DNA of 64,000 bases, taken from Hermatobates lingyangjiaoensis. Lineage: Eukaryota; Arthropoda; Insecta; Hemiptera; Hermatobatidae. The position numbers and the translations under genes were made by a program. Location: assembly GCA_026182355.1 (NCBI GenBank), contig JAPFBL010001929.1, positions 1-64,000 on the forward strand. The letters run 5' to 3'. Positions 32,104 through 42,739 of the stretch are shown here, piece by piece (the stretch's first letter is position 1; each line of letters starts with the position of its first letter). Below the pieces are notes generated by a model. It saw nothing but the letters and a program-made list of their open reading frames with translations, did not search any database and was not told where the DNA came from.

Positions 32104-32195
32104 ACATGTTTGCACCTGTTTTATAAGAATGGTGCATGTTTGTACCTGTTTAGCAAGAATTGTACATGCTTGTACATGTTTCATAAGAATGCTGG
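32104..32195. repeat. ~31-bp tandem repeat, 3 units
   Basis: Units like CATGTTTGTACCTGTTT followed by a TAAGAAT stretch. It lies just before the candidate exon. Confidence 0.85.
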
Positions 32196-32207
32196 TTGTT
32201 GGTACAG

Positions 32208-32346
32208 GTAAGGATGAGGACGAGGTGTGTAGTGGACGGATGGCTGGTGTGAGAGATCCCCATGGCAACTACCCCCCTGGGCCCGTCACAGATCCTGGCC
32301 AAGCTCCTCCTGTCTCTCTCTCTCCCACTGATCCTTCTCAACACAA
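32208..32346 (+). CDS. Candidate internal exon of an unknown host gene
   Basis: A GC-rich island in AT-rich DNA, open throughout, preceded by ...GGTACAG (acceptor-like) and followed by GTACGT (donor-like). The product is non-repetitive: GKDEDEVCSGRMAGVRDPHG, then a Pro-rich segment ending DPSQHK. Codons start at 32210, so the exon would begin after one base of a codon and end after two. There is no strong polypyrimidine tract before the acceptor. I do not recognise the protein. It could also be an unannotated transposon fragment. Confidence 0.4.
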
Positions 32347-32570
32347 GTACGTACATTTTAATTTTAATTATTTCGAAATTAAAACAAAAAATATAAAATC
32401 GTTTCAAAATATTGATTATTAGTTTAGATATTATTATTATTAGATATTATTAGATTAGATACACCTCATATGGTATATGTTCCTTATCTCTCAATCTACT
32501 TTTCAGCACGTTCATCTTCACATGACATTAAATTTAAGCAAGCAGGCTGATATTTAAGGTATGATTACTA

Positions 32571-32573
<3 letters not shown>

Positions 32574-32632
<59 letters not shown>
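32574..32632. repeat. (AT)n microsatellite
   Basis: Pure AT for about 59 bp. Confidence 0.95.
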
Positions 32633-32635
<3 letters not shown>

Positions 32636-33335
32636 TATAAATAGGCAGCAGATCCTCTTCTAAACAAGTATCATTAAAATTAACCGCAGTCTCGGCATTC
32701 ACGATCTTAAACTAAGAGATTCGATCCTCCTGCTAACAGGGTTCAACTTGAAAAGGAATTGGCCAAGTGACATGTTAAATTAAAAACGATGACTCATGCT
32801 TAGTCATTGCTATAAATAGATTAAAAGGATTGTACAGGTTAATATAAAGAGAAGGTCAAAGGTCAATAAAGAACAAGACACAAGTGGTTAGAACAAAAGA
32901 GTTGAAAGGTCAACGGTATAACTGGACTAATAGAGAATAAATAGATTAAGAATATTAAAGTAAATGAAGGATAAAAGATTATTAAAGGACAAGAAAATGT
33001 ATTAAAATAAGAGAGTTGAATGAAAGCAAGAATTAATAGGGAAGGTATAATTAGAAATAAAGAAAAGTACAATAAAGATAAGAATAAAAGAGTTAAGAGG
33101 TCAATAGTGTAAATAGATTAATAGGTAATACATAGATTAATAAAGATGAAATTAATAATAATAATAATTAAGACTAATAGTAAACTAGAAAAGATATATT
33201 ATATAAAGGGTTGAAAGAGAGTAAGAATTAATAGGGAAGGTATAGTTAGTTAGAAATATATATATATATATAATAATTATATATTAATATAATATATTAT
33301 ATATAATACAAGTATAATACAATATGTATATGTAT
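32633..33335. other. Purine-rich AT DNA, no gene seen
   Basis: 32830-33240 is biased to A and G on the plus strand, with loosely repeated AATAAAGA/AGAATTAA words, probably an old degenerate satellite. Confidence 0.5.
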
Positions 33336-33341
33336 ATACAA

Positions 33342-33440
33342 GTTTTATTAAAAGTAATGCCTAATTGGAGTTTTACACTTCTTATTAGTTTTTCTAGTCT
33401 TCTCATACTTGACTTCCATGGGTCTGGAACTAAAAACTAA
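33342..33440 (-). pseudogene. PLE N-terminal fragment, left arm
   Basis: The minus strand reads PDPWKSSMRRLEKLIR and then LGITFNKTC, cut next to a TA-rich stretch. Inverted relative to 33618-33782. Confidence 0.7.
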
Positions 33441-33582
33441 TTCTCAACTTGCCTTTACCTTCGATAACCTCCCTAGTTGTGAATATGTGCTATGTGAACT
33501 CCTTATGTTTATTTTATTTTAATTGTTATTTACTTTTAGATTATTAATATTACGTATGGTATGAAATTTTATATATCTATTA

Positions 33583-33620
33583 ACCTTGGAAATGGTCAAC
33601 GATGGCCGAAACATGTTGGT
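33583..33620 (+). ncRNA. Hammerhead, ACAUGU type
   Basis: Core UUGGAAA (33586-33592), extra U, stem II GGUC/GGCC, GAA (33608-33610), ACAUGU (33611-33616), U at 33617. Sister of 15615-15653, more decayed. Confidence 0.6.
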
Positions 33621-33782
33621 ATACAATAATAAAAATTTTGGTGAACTTATGTTTTTAGTTTCAGACCCATGGAAGTCAAGTATGAGAAGACTAGAAAAAC
33701 TAATAAGAAAAAGTGTAAAACTCCAATTAGGCATTACTTTTAATAAAACTTGTATAAATAAAGGCCTGCTCCCCAAATATAT
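33618..33782 (+). pseudogene. PLE N-terminal domain fragment
   Basis: Frame NKNFGELMFLVSDPWKSSM, a basic helix, LGITFNKTC, then GLLPKYI, ending at a short TATA run. The frame continues by chance into another PLE flank, so the 137-codon frame at 33586-33999 is a hybrid and not one protein. Confidence 0.75.
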
Positions 33783-33874
33783 ATCACTCAAATTCGAAAA
33801 ACCGATCCAAACTGGACGCAAATCAGCTCAAAAACGAAGAAAAGCAACGCACAGAGAAAGAGAAACACTTACAA

Positions 33875-33906
33875 ACTCAAATTTTTGGATGATCCGTCTT
33901 CAGGAG
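33875..33906 (-). ncRNA. Hammerhead, AAUU type, left arm
   Basis: Minus strand: CUC/GAG stem I, CUGAAGA (33903-33897), extra C, stem II GGA/UCC, G12 to A, AAUU, U, then GTAAGTG. Confidence 0.65.
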
Positions 33907-33961
33907 AAAATAGAAAGGGTGACCAAGCACGCCGGAAACACAACAGCAGGAAACCTATTTT

Positions 33962-34001
33962 CTGTTGAAGACGGATCATCCGAAAATTTGAGTTTGTAAG
34001 T
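33962..34001 (+). ncRNA. Hammerhead, AAUU type, right arm
   Basis: UUGAAGA (33965-33971), extra C, stem II GGA/UCC, GAA (33982-33984), AAUU, U at 33989, GTAAGT at 33996-34001. Confidence 0.65.
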
Positions 34002-34099
34002 GTGTCTCTTTCTCTGTGTGTTGCTTTTCTTCTTTTTTGAGCTGATATATATAACTTCAAAGTTAGAACAAGCAGGAGAACTATATATATATATATATA

Positions 34100-34519
34100 A
34101 ATATATATTAGAATTTGATTTTTTATCCTAGAAAATTGACCTAATCCCGATTAGAGAGTATACCTATATATATATATAGCTCTTTAAGAGCTTCAGAGGA
34201 GGCAATTATTTGTCTTCTCAAAGCTCGCTCACCTCCTGGCCTTAACTTGTACCGTTAATTTAATTATTTACTTTTTTTTTAATCATTTATTTTTTAATTT
34301 TAATTTTTTTTTATTTATTTTTATTTTATTTTTTTTTTTTTTAACTGTTTATTGCTTCATTTACTATTCTTCTCCTTCTGTTATTTTTATTTGCTTTTAT
34401 TTGTTCTTTTTAGTTATTTTTCTCTCTGTAGTTAGTAGCTTATCTAGGGCGGCCGGCAGAGTGCGCGCGTGTTCTTTGCATTTGGCCTACCACTCAGTTA
34501 GCTTCAGCTACTCAAAGGG
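34100..34519. other. PLE flank remnant and T-rich tract
   Basis: 34110-34165 carries the TTTATCCTAGAAAATTGACC element shared with 23460 and 48780. 34258-34400 is T-rich. Confidence 0.6.
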
Positions 34520-34568
34520 ACTACTTCTACCCGATGACGACGACTGTCAAAATATCGTTGTGAGTCTT
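34520..34568 (+). ncRNA. Hammerhead, AUAU type, decayed
   Basis: CCGAUGA (34531-34537), stem II GAC/GUC, G12 to A, AUAU, C, GTGAGT at 34560-34565. The flanks match 29300-29420. Confidence 0.55.
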
Positions 34569-34610
34569 TTGTGTGTGTCTTTATTTGTGTTTTCTCTTTC
34601 CTGTGTGAAC

Positions 34611-34633
34611 TATATATATATATATATACAGAT

Positions 34634-34666
<33 letters not shown>
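34611..34666. repeat. (TA)n microsatellite, interrupted
   Basis: Two TA runs split by about 7 bp. Confidence 0.9.
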
Positions 34667-34670
<4 letters not shown>

Positions 34671-34674
34671 AAAT

Positions 34675-34897
34675 TAAAGTTTATCAGGACTCGGCCAGTT
34701 CTTCAGGTTCAAATTAGACTCTCATTATTAATATTAGAACTATAATACACATCTTACCTCGTGTACAATATTAATAATATACTAAACTCAGTGGTAATAA
34801 TAAATACATGAATTATACCAACGTCCCGGTTTTAGTTTGGTTTCGGCAACGAGAGTTTAATTTGAACTTGAAGATCTGATCTAGTCCTGATAAACTT
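34675..34897. repeat. PLE fold-back, ACGUC-type remnant
   Basis: TAAAGTTTATCAGGACTCGG at 34676 and its diverged inverse ending near 34897. The centre (34800-34850) has a remnant of the GAAAC/CGGC hammerhead half. Confidence 0.7.
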
Positions 34898-34964
34898 TAA
34901 TTTAAAACTTTAATTTTAATCAAAACTTTAATGCTGTTTCTACTTTACGGTCCATACTTTTATA

Positions 34965-35008
<44 letters not shown>
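34965..35008. repeat. (TA)n microsatellite
   Basis: TA run with one break. Confidence 0.95.
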
Positions 35009-36520
35009 AATATATGAAATGTTTTCTTATCTCGACTACATATATTGAACATTTATTTTCTTGATTATAGTGGTTTGGTCTAGATTCAAACAATAAAATA
35101 CCATTAAGCTGACGTTTTATTTATATTTTTAGACATCTTCATGGTTACATATTTTTTAGGGAAATTGAATGGTTAGTCATTAATGGCACCTATTTTTTCA
35201 GTAATTTATTCATTAAATTGCAATTAATAATAGACTAATTACTATTCATATAGACGATATTACGAAATAATCACATAGACAGCCTACTCGTAGGAGCAGG
35301 TTGCTTCTTCTCGTGACAGTGTTTAGCATAGTAAAAATAAAAACATTTTTTTACTGTTAGTTAATCTCGTTTGGTCAGTTTCAGGATGCGTATTTAACTT
35401 CAAAAATTTATCATCGATTGCATTAATAGGTGAAACATATTAATATATTTTTGAACATCTAAATAAAATGTAAACGGTTTGATGGTTCATGTCATTATAA
35501 TAATACAGTATAGTCTTTAGTACAGTTTACTTCTCTAAATCAAGTGTTTTCAATTACAGATCCATCTTCAAGAGTTCAGTGGTTATGCTAGTGGTTAGTG
35601 GGCTGAACATAGACAAAAAATTCTGAAGATGGACGCGAAAAATACTTTTTATAAGAAATTATAGGCACAGCCTTCACATTAGCTTTTATTGGATCAGGTT
35701 AGGTTACATTCCAGTGGGAGTTCCACAAGTTAATTCTGTTGAAGGAAACCCCTCCAATGGCAGCAGTGATTCTAGAAAATTAATTGTCAGCTTGATGATA
35801 ATATTATTACGAAGTTGCTAGCTCTATGATGATTGGACTAAAGAGTACAATAGAAGCGAAAGTGCTTGAAGGTGTAGTGTGAAGTTAGTTGTGAAATGAA
35901 CTACTGGAGTAGGCGGAGACAGGGTGGATCGATTGAGTACCCTCAGCAAGCCGACTGTCTGTCGCTGCTCAATCTATTATGTATCTGCTCACTTTGGCAC
36001 CAAGGGCTGGTCAACAAAGGCCCTAATTAGCCCCATTACTACTGCTCTACTTGCGATCTCAAGTGCCTATTGTCCAACTCATAGCCCGACCGGGCTTTCA
36101 GCGCTTCGCCCTCAATGAAAGCCTATTCATTAACTACTTCAAATAACCCCAACTATTTCATTACAACCAGCAATGTTTACCAAGCACTCCAACAGAAACT
36201 GACATCATTTAACGAATTTTACGTAAGAGTGTAAAATTATTAATTCTTCTGTCGGAAGCAGAGGCAGCATTCAACGAGGCAAAGACCAATTAGAAACGTT
36301 ACAGGGGGCCTTTTACTTGACTGACGTCCTTGTGCCAATGCTAACCAAAAGCATTGTGTGCTTATCAGCTACACATTAAAAATATTGTTTCATATAATAA
36401 AATACTTTATATACTAAAAATTGATGGGCATTAAGTACTTTATTCTAAAAATAGAAATTTTTTACGTGTTTGGTAAACAAATGCTTGTTTTCTAAAGCCC
36501 AAACTTATAGGCTTTCACCT
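35009..36520. other. No recognised gene; GC-richer island at 35920-36130
   Basis: The island has a 64-codon plus frame (35924-36118) without a known domain and an AGCCCGACCGGGCT palindrome near 36079. The rest is AT-rich. Confidence 0.4.
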
Positions 36521-36524
36521 TTAG

Positions 36525-36812
36525 TGTTGTTCTAGTAGCGGAAAGTTTGGCTCATTTATTATTTGGTACCCATTTTAGTAATGGTACAGCAACATTACCA
36601 GGCTGATTATACATAGGGACTCCTAAATTTTGCCAAACTCAAGTGTATTTAGAGAAGGGTTCTTTAACGAGTAACAGTCATCATACAACCTTGGGAACGA
36701 CGGTATAAAGTCCTCTCACGTGAATAAATCTGAAGGCCAGAGTGGGTATTGAACCTCGGATCTACCAGTTCAGAAGCGAGCATCTTAACCACTGAGCTAA
36801 CCTGGCTACCTG
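36525..36812 (-). mobile_element. tRNA-derived SINE, tail type B
   Basis: Tail at 36525-36610 (GCTCATTTATTATTTGGTAC), body, hairpin partly deleted, B box GAGGTTCAATACCC (about 36748-36761), A box near 36790. Confidence 0.8.
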
Positions 36813-37039
36813 TTTGGCAAACAAATAAAAACATTGCTTGCTTGCTTCAATATTACTTGAAAATATTAAGTGCTTGCTATACTAATTCCAAGTTAGCATA
36901 TACAACCCAGTTGTTGCCAGTGACTTTCCTTCTTGTGCATAGTGGTATATCCTTACTACCTGATAGTCGTATTTACTCAAAAGTAATAGACAAAGAATCC
37001 ACATAAACAAAGTTTTACTCCTTTATAGAGAAAAAAAGA

Positions 37040-37075
37040 GTGCCTTTCAAACACATAGTGTTCTTCTTCACGAAT
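37040..37075 (-). ncRNA. Hammerhead-like motif, GAACAC stem II family
   Basis: Minus strand: GUGAAGA core, extra A, stem II GAACAC/GUGUUU, GAA, AGGCACU. It faces the duplicated copies at 37168 and 37217. Confidence 0.5.
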
Positions 37076-37150
37076 AGCTATTTGTAATGAGAAAGTAAAA
37101 AACGAGTATGAATTGAGAAAAAACTGAATAATTCAGGTTCTTATCTTCTT

Positions 37151-37248
37151 AATAAAATTACATATACCTGAAGAAGAACACTACATGTTCAACATGTTCA
37201 ATAAAATTACATATACCTGAAGAAGAACACTACATGTTCAACTCGCAT
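37151..37248 (+). repeat. 49-bp duplication, each copy with a decayed hammerhead
   Basis: ATACCTGAAGAAGAACACTA occurs twice, 49 bp apart. CUGAAGA at 37168 and 37217, stem II GAACA/UGUUC, but GAA is lost in both. Confidence 0.75.
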
Positions 37249-37309
37249 TACCTTCCTAATAAAACTTTGTTTCCGTGGAGTCTTTTTCTATAATTTTCAA
37301 GTCTGAAGT

Positions 37310-38190
37310 TATTAAAATTCTTGTAGGCTACTGGATAGGAATATTATGGTTATCTTTAACATGTATGAAATATAGTTACTTTTGATACACTCATAATTTA
37401 TTTAAACAGCTAGCAGGGGAAATTTTGTTTGACTTTAAATAAATAGTACATAATAAGTTTTCACAAAACCTTATAATTTATTCAAATTATTTAGACTAAG
37501 TAATGAGTTTTTGCCCATTTTCATCATTTAAAGTACATAGTAATTTTTGATTTGTTAGAATTCATTTAACCAGGTAACAAGGAAAATTTTTGTTTGACTT
37601 CAACATATAAACAACACAGTCGTTTTTTGACATGTGAGAATTCAGTTAAGATGTAAAAAAAAAGTTAACTTTTTGATTTGTTTGAAGAAATTTTCCTTGC
37701 AAAGTTTGTAATAATTTCTCAATTAAATATAGATGTATTTATTTCGTGTTAGCTAATGAATAAAGTGATTCCTTTATTCATCAATATGGTAGGAACTCGA
37801 GTTCAAAGTGGCTACGTAATTTAATAGTTTCTTGTCAATGAATAATGCATATCGACTTTCCAACTAATTCATAAGTTGAGATTACTATGAAACTCACACT
37901 AGTTCTGATTCAAATACAAAACTACTTCTGTTTTTGAACTTTGAACACTCTTCCTGTGTTTTCACCTTCTACATTACTAACTATTATTCAGTGTTACCAA
38001 CTACTAATTAGTGTCATCAAATACTAATCAGGGTCACCAACAACCATTCAGTGTTAGCAACTAAAATCAATTAAAATCTGAAGTGGTCTACTCTTAGCTT
38101 TAATATAAGTAAACATATTATTAGAAATTTATTAAAATTATGAAAAAAAAAATAATAATTTGGAGTGGCTTACACTCAACTTTACTATAA
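37310..38190. other. AT-rich DNA, no gene seen
   Basis: Local word repeats (e.g. ACCAACTACTAATTAGTGTC near 37985) suggest short slippage. Nothing else. Confidence 0.55.
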
Positions 38191-38500
38191 GTAAACATAA
38201 TATCATTCTTCCTGGGTATTTAATAATGTCCCATTTACGTGTAATATAAATGTTTAAATTGGAACGTTTATAACTCTTTCATTGATGGAGGTAGTACAGA
38301 TAGTGATTAATCCACTTATCAGTATAACTGCTTATTTATGTATATCACATCACTGATTCATATACCATTTGTATAACTACAGCAGTAATAACATTTTTGA
38401 AAAGCCAAAGTGTAAATTTCGTGTTACGAAATAATCTCTTACAGGAGAACATGGCTTTGTTGTAATAGCCAGTGGATCTCCTACATTTTATCAGACCTCC
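38160..38500 (-). repeat. Unknown interspersed repeat, copy 1
   Basis: Inverse of 53110-53470, and related to 62010-62306: GTAATATAAATG...ATTGATGGAGGTAGTACAGATAGTG...TGTTACGAAATAATCTC. No coding capacity seen. Confidence 0.7.
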
Positions 38501-38569
38501 TGCTACATTGAATATTTAGGACAAAGTTTCCCATTTAAAACTTGAAAATATTCTTATTTTATCTGAAAA

Positions 38570-39335
38570 ATGTCAGAAACACGAAACAAAAAATGTCCTT
38601 TTAAGATAATTTTGAATTTAAGTTGTAAGATTCTTCCTACATCCTATCCCCCAATAAGTTTACTTCCTATACTGCGGAAAGTTTTTGAAAAACTACTACT
38701 TCGCCGATTACACCCAATTCTCGAATCCCATCAAATCATCACAGCACATCAATTTGGCTTTCGCTTAGAACACAGCATTATTCAACAGTGCCATAGAGTA
38801 GTCGATGAAATCTCCTATGCCTTGGAACAAGGTGAATACTGTGTTGGTGCGTTCATAGATGTGCAGCAAGCATTCGATCTGCGACAGACCTGGACTTACG
38901 GACTTGAACTATGGGTTTATGCAAAACCTTCCAATATTCATGGAATACAATCGTTGCAATCTAAAACCCTCCGCACAATCACAAATGCTCCTTATTACGT
39001 CAAAAACTACACCCTTAATAAAGACTTAAAAATTCCATTCATCCAAAACCTAGCCTCATTTCACAACAACCTTTCCTCTCACCCAAATCCATTTGAACGA
39101 TCCTTGTTTCCTCCTCACCTTCCCAGAATCCCCCAAGACGACTCAAGAGAAAATGGCCCAGGAATCTACTATTACAATAATATACTTAAAAAAAAAACAA
39201 AGTGAGAAGTTGATCCAGTGGATTCCATTCTTTGCTCATGTGCATCTATGTTATTGTGTAATCTATTACTACATATGCCTGTTATGCAGAATATGCGTAG
39301 TTGTATATTTGTAAATAAAGATGTTAAAAAAAAGA
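38570..39335 (+). pseudogene. Jockey-clade LINE RT, internally deleted
   Basis: The 211-codon frame (38570-39205) joins two RT parts. Residues about 22-105 give TSYPPISLLPILRKVFEKLL and AFIDVQQAFD (RT motif A). It then jumps at about 38880 to the C-terminal segment TWTYGLELWVYAKPSNIHGI...LRTITNAPYYV, which is normally some 300 residues away. The (F/Y)xDD catalytic motif is missing. The 3' end at 39335 has GTAAATAAAGATGTTAAAA, an A-rich LINE tail. The first ~20 residues are probably not part of the element. Confidence 0.8.
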
Positions 39336-39339
39336 TGTA

Positions 39340-40105
39340 GGATAATTGTATTTATTATTTAAAGTATCGCAAGTAAACCATTAGTCCAGGATCAATACTC
39401 AGTTGTTTTAGCCCTATTGCTCTTTGCTGTAATTGAAATTTCATGATTTTTTTTTTATAAATTGTTAATTTTCAAATTTTATTTTTTTCAATGAGCCGTT
39501 TAGCGTCAAAAAACATTTTCTAAAAACTGAATATGTACTTTAACGCCCTTTTTAGAAAAATGATCTCAAATCATTCTCCACATAAAGTACAATGTTTAGG
39601 TATAGTTTCATTCTGATCCGTCAAATGGTATGGGTTTTGAATCAATCTCACAAGCTTTCAAGATTTTTTAGATTGAATTATAAAACAAGATTTTTACATT
39701 TCATGGAAAAAAATGTTTCCTGTTGCTTTGAAAATTAAGGATTTTTTTCTTTATTACTTTTGTAGCCTGAAACATAATTCTAAAATTTCGAGACTCCAGA
39801 ATTAGTAGTTTAGAAGGAAAAAATGTTGTCTATAACACATTTTTGGCAAAAAAAGTGACTTTCTTATCATGAATAATTACTCCAAAACTGTACAGCACAT
39901 CTACACTGTGAGGTACATTTTTTTGTAAAATATGAATTTGATCTATCAAAGATTCTGGACCGTAGCGTGTCCACAAACTTTGGATACTCCACCCACAACG
40001 CAGAAACCATCGAAAAAATTTCATACACCAACTTTTGGGACCTCAAAATATATAAATCTGTTAAAACTCGAGATCGAATTTTGTCACAATCACTGTACTT
40101 TACTT
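39340..40105. other. No gene seen
   Basis: AT-rich. Overlapping short frames at 39830-40200 on both strands are without recognised domains. Confidence 0.5.
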
Positions 40106-40109
40106 GGAG

Positions 40110-40519
40110 CAGTGGTTCCAAACTTGATGAGACTACGACTCCGTTAAAAATATTTAATCATTTGCCCCCCCCCCCCCCTCCTGAAGATTTCATAAAATAA
40201 AAACACAAACATTTTTACTCTTATAAAATTTATTCATACAAAGTAATGGAAAACGATATTTTATTATTGTTTCTAATGAGATGGATGTGCTTGTCTATTA
40301 GCACAAAGTTTATCAAATTTTGGTGTTTGTGACGATATAGCTACTCGTAGCTATTTTTCTACAACTAAATGAGCTCAATATTTGGATTTCATTACAGCCA
40401 AGGCAGAAAACCATTTTTTATATAGAAAAATTTGACAGTAATTTGGAAAATTGTTCATTGTGACTAATTTTCACGGCTGCCTTTAGACTAGTCCACGCCT
40501 CTCAGTTTGGAAAACGCTG
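40110..40519. mobile_element. hAT-type MITE with terminal repeats
   Basis: 5' end CAGTGGTTCCAAACTTGATGAG; 3' end inverse CAGCGTTTTCCAAACTGAG. Flanks ACTTGGAG and CCTTAGAG agree at 6 of 8 positions, consistent with an aged 8-bp hAT target duplication. A C run lies inside at 40165-40178. No transposase. Confidence 0.78.
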
Positions 40520-40529
40520 CCTTAGAGTA

Positions 40530-41570
40530 AAGTAAAAACAATTCAACGCAGATATGAATGTATTGTTGCAGTCTTGTAAAAATAAAATTGAGATAAGAGG
40601 TTATGACAGTGAGGGTGAAACAAACACATTGCAAGTCTACTGTGAAGAAAACTTTTTATATTATGGGTGCACCGGGCAGATGGTTGAGAAATCAGTGGAT
40701 GCTTCTCTCTCTCTGTTTCTCTTTAAGCTCCCTTAAGTCGTAAAACTTATTTGTCCCTTTTCATATTTTCCACCATTCATAAAACCAATTATTTTTCATT
40801 TTATTTAAGACAGACAGTAATCTATATAAACGCTTTTATGTGATTTCTGTCTTTTCCGACTACAAAAATGTTAAGATAACAGTTTCTGGTTCTTGAATAA
40901 ATATTTTTTATGAATATTCCAATTTATTAAATTTATACAAACGCCATTATAAAATTAAAAAAATTGCTATTATTTTTACAAACAGAAATGTCCTTATTAC
41001 CATCAAAGTAAAAATAAACTTATTCAAAAAATATAACATTTGTTCTATTAATGTTTGAGTTGAATTTACCCAATTTGATACAATCTGTTTGCTCCATCTT
41101 TGTAGCATTGAAGGCATCATTTCCAGACTTTAAGTAGAATGTTAGATTCGTATCTTTTTTAAATACTGATGTTTGGATTTTGAAAGAGTATCTTCATTCA
41201 AAGGCGAAAGACTCTGTTAACAAATAAAATAATATTTAGAAAAGAGAGTAATCAGCACAAACTGAAAATTTTAGAATCCCTACTAACAAATATATATTGT
41301 GAAATGTTAATAATGAGAATAGGAAAAAATATTAAAGCAATATCAATCATATCAAAGGCGAACAGGTTGTATGTAAGCAGTAACTTAAATCACCATGCCA
41401 CTCAACCCATGGATAAACAAATAAATTATTATGAACTTAAAAGAAAACAACTCCCACTGCCTTTACTTTGCTTATATAAACAAAAAAAATATCCTAAGAA
41501 GTTATTCGAATTCTCAAGATAAATAGTGGATTATTTGATACATGTAGGCTATAGGAAATGTGGTATTCTG
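40530..41570. other. AT-rich DNA, no gene seen
   Basis: Short frames at 40554-40736 and 41304-41522 have no recognised domain. Confidence 0.55.
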
Positions 41571-41576
41571 TGTGGG

Positions 41577-41730
41577 GACCAGGTGAACTCAGTGGTTAAC
41601 GTACTCGCCTTAGAAACTGGTAGGTCCAGGGTTCGATACTCACCTGACTATTGATTTATTCACATAGAAGGTGAATAAATCTGATCAAGTCGTCCCTACG
41701 AGAGGACATTAAACCTGTACGATGTCAGTG
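41577..41730 (+). mobile_element. tRNA-derived SINE, 5' part
   Basis: A box AACTCAGTGGTTAACG, B box CAGGGTTCGATACTC, hairpin GATTTATTCAC...GTGAATAAATC. Truncated after GATGTCAG. Confidence 0.85.
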
Positions 41731-42033
41731 TGTTATCTAATTTAGATGCAATAACGGAAACGTTATTCAGGAAGATAAACAAACTTAACAAAAAGCAAGT
41801 TTCTACAAATTATGATTACCTTTTTAATTTTGTGCTATAAAAATATATATATAGTATAGACTAACCCTCAATAATCTCTGCTGTTTGCTGTTATTCTTGT
41901 GGTCGTGAACATATATAATTATACAAAAAGATTTCACATAAACACGTGAAATAACAATCAATGATTAAACTACAATATGAAATGAGAAAACAAAACTAAG
42001 ATCTTTCAACCGTAACAAGTCAGTTGGGTTTTA

Positions 42034-42076
42034 GACTCTGACGAAGACCGATTGTTATGGTTGAAAGAGCTTAGTC
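42034..42076 (+). ncRNA. Hammerhead, AGAUCU-derived, unit 1
   Basis: GACU/AGUC stem I (42034-42037/42073-42076), CUGACGA, bulged ACCG/UGGU-type stem II, GAA, AGAGCU, U. Confidence 0.72.
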
Positions 42077-42233
42077 TCTGCTGTTTGCTGTTATTCTTGT
42101 GGTCGTGAACATATATAATTATACAAAAAGATTTCACATAAACACGTGAAATAACAATCAATGATTAAACTACAATATGAAATGAGAAAACAAAACTAAG
42201 ATCTTTCAACCGTAACAAGTCAGTTGCGTTTTA

Positions 42234-42276
42234 GACTCTGACGAAGACCGCTTGTTATGGTTGAAAGAGCTTAGTC
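42234..42276 (+). ncRNA. Hammerhead, AGAUCU-derived, unit 2
   Basis: Same layout as unit 1. The stem II region differs by one base (CGCTTG in place of CGATTG). Confidence 0.72.
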
Positions 42277-42477
42277 TTGTTTCCCCATTTCATATTGTGG
42301 TTTGATCATATATAATTATAGATATATTTATACATATATACTAAATATAAGAAACGGTCCACAAGGACTATAAAACTTTAAATTACACAAAGCACGACAC
42401 AGAATTCAATATTCAGAATTCACGCTCCGTTCTTCGACGTGGGGAGATCTCTCTCACTTCGTCCTCTCTTCTATTCT

Positions 42478-42522
42478 ACTCCTGATGACGAACAACAGTT
42501 CGAAATATTGAATTCTGTAAGT
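42478..42522 (+). ncRNA. Hammerhead, AUAU type, intact core
   Basis: CUGAUGA (42482-42488), extra C, perfect stem II GAAC/GUUC (42490-42493/42498-42501), GAA (42502-42504), AUAU, U at 42509, GTAAGT at 42517-42522. Stem I next to the core is only about 2 bp. Confidence 0.75.
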
Positions 42523-42639
42523 GTTTTTTTTATTCTTTTTTCTGTGAAGTTTAGTAATTGAAAGTGTGAAAGTGAAATTCATACATTTATATATATATAT
42601 ATATATATCAATGATCAAACCGCAATATGAAATGGAGAA

Positions 42640-42690
42640 AAAAGACTGAGATCTGTCATCCGTAAGAAGTGGTCTTTGTTAGAGTCAAAA
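42640..42690 (-). ncRNA. Decayed hammerhead, AGAUCU type
   Basis: Minus strand: GACU, CUAACAA core, ACAGAUCU, U. Recognisable by family flanks only. Confidence 0.4.
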
Positions 42691-42702
42691 ACCCAACTAA
42701 GC

Positions 42703-42738
<36 letters not shown>

Positions 42739-42739
42739 C

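Larger units (their letters stand above)
41877..42276 (+). repeat. 200-bp tandem duplication of a hammerhead module
   Basis: Two nearly identical 200-bp units (41877-42076, 42077-42276), each with a TTTCAC/GTGAAA hairpin, an inverted left half-arm and a plus-strand hammerhead. Confidence 0.92.

Noticed and set aside
33586..33999. Single 137-codon gene
   Set aside because: The first half is a PLE N-terminal fragment; the second half is translated ribozyme flank from another module. They are not one protein.
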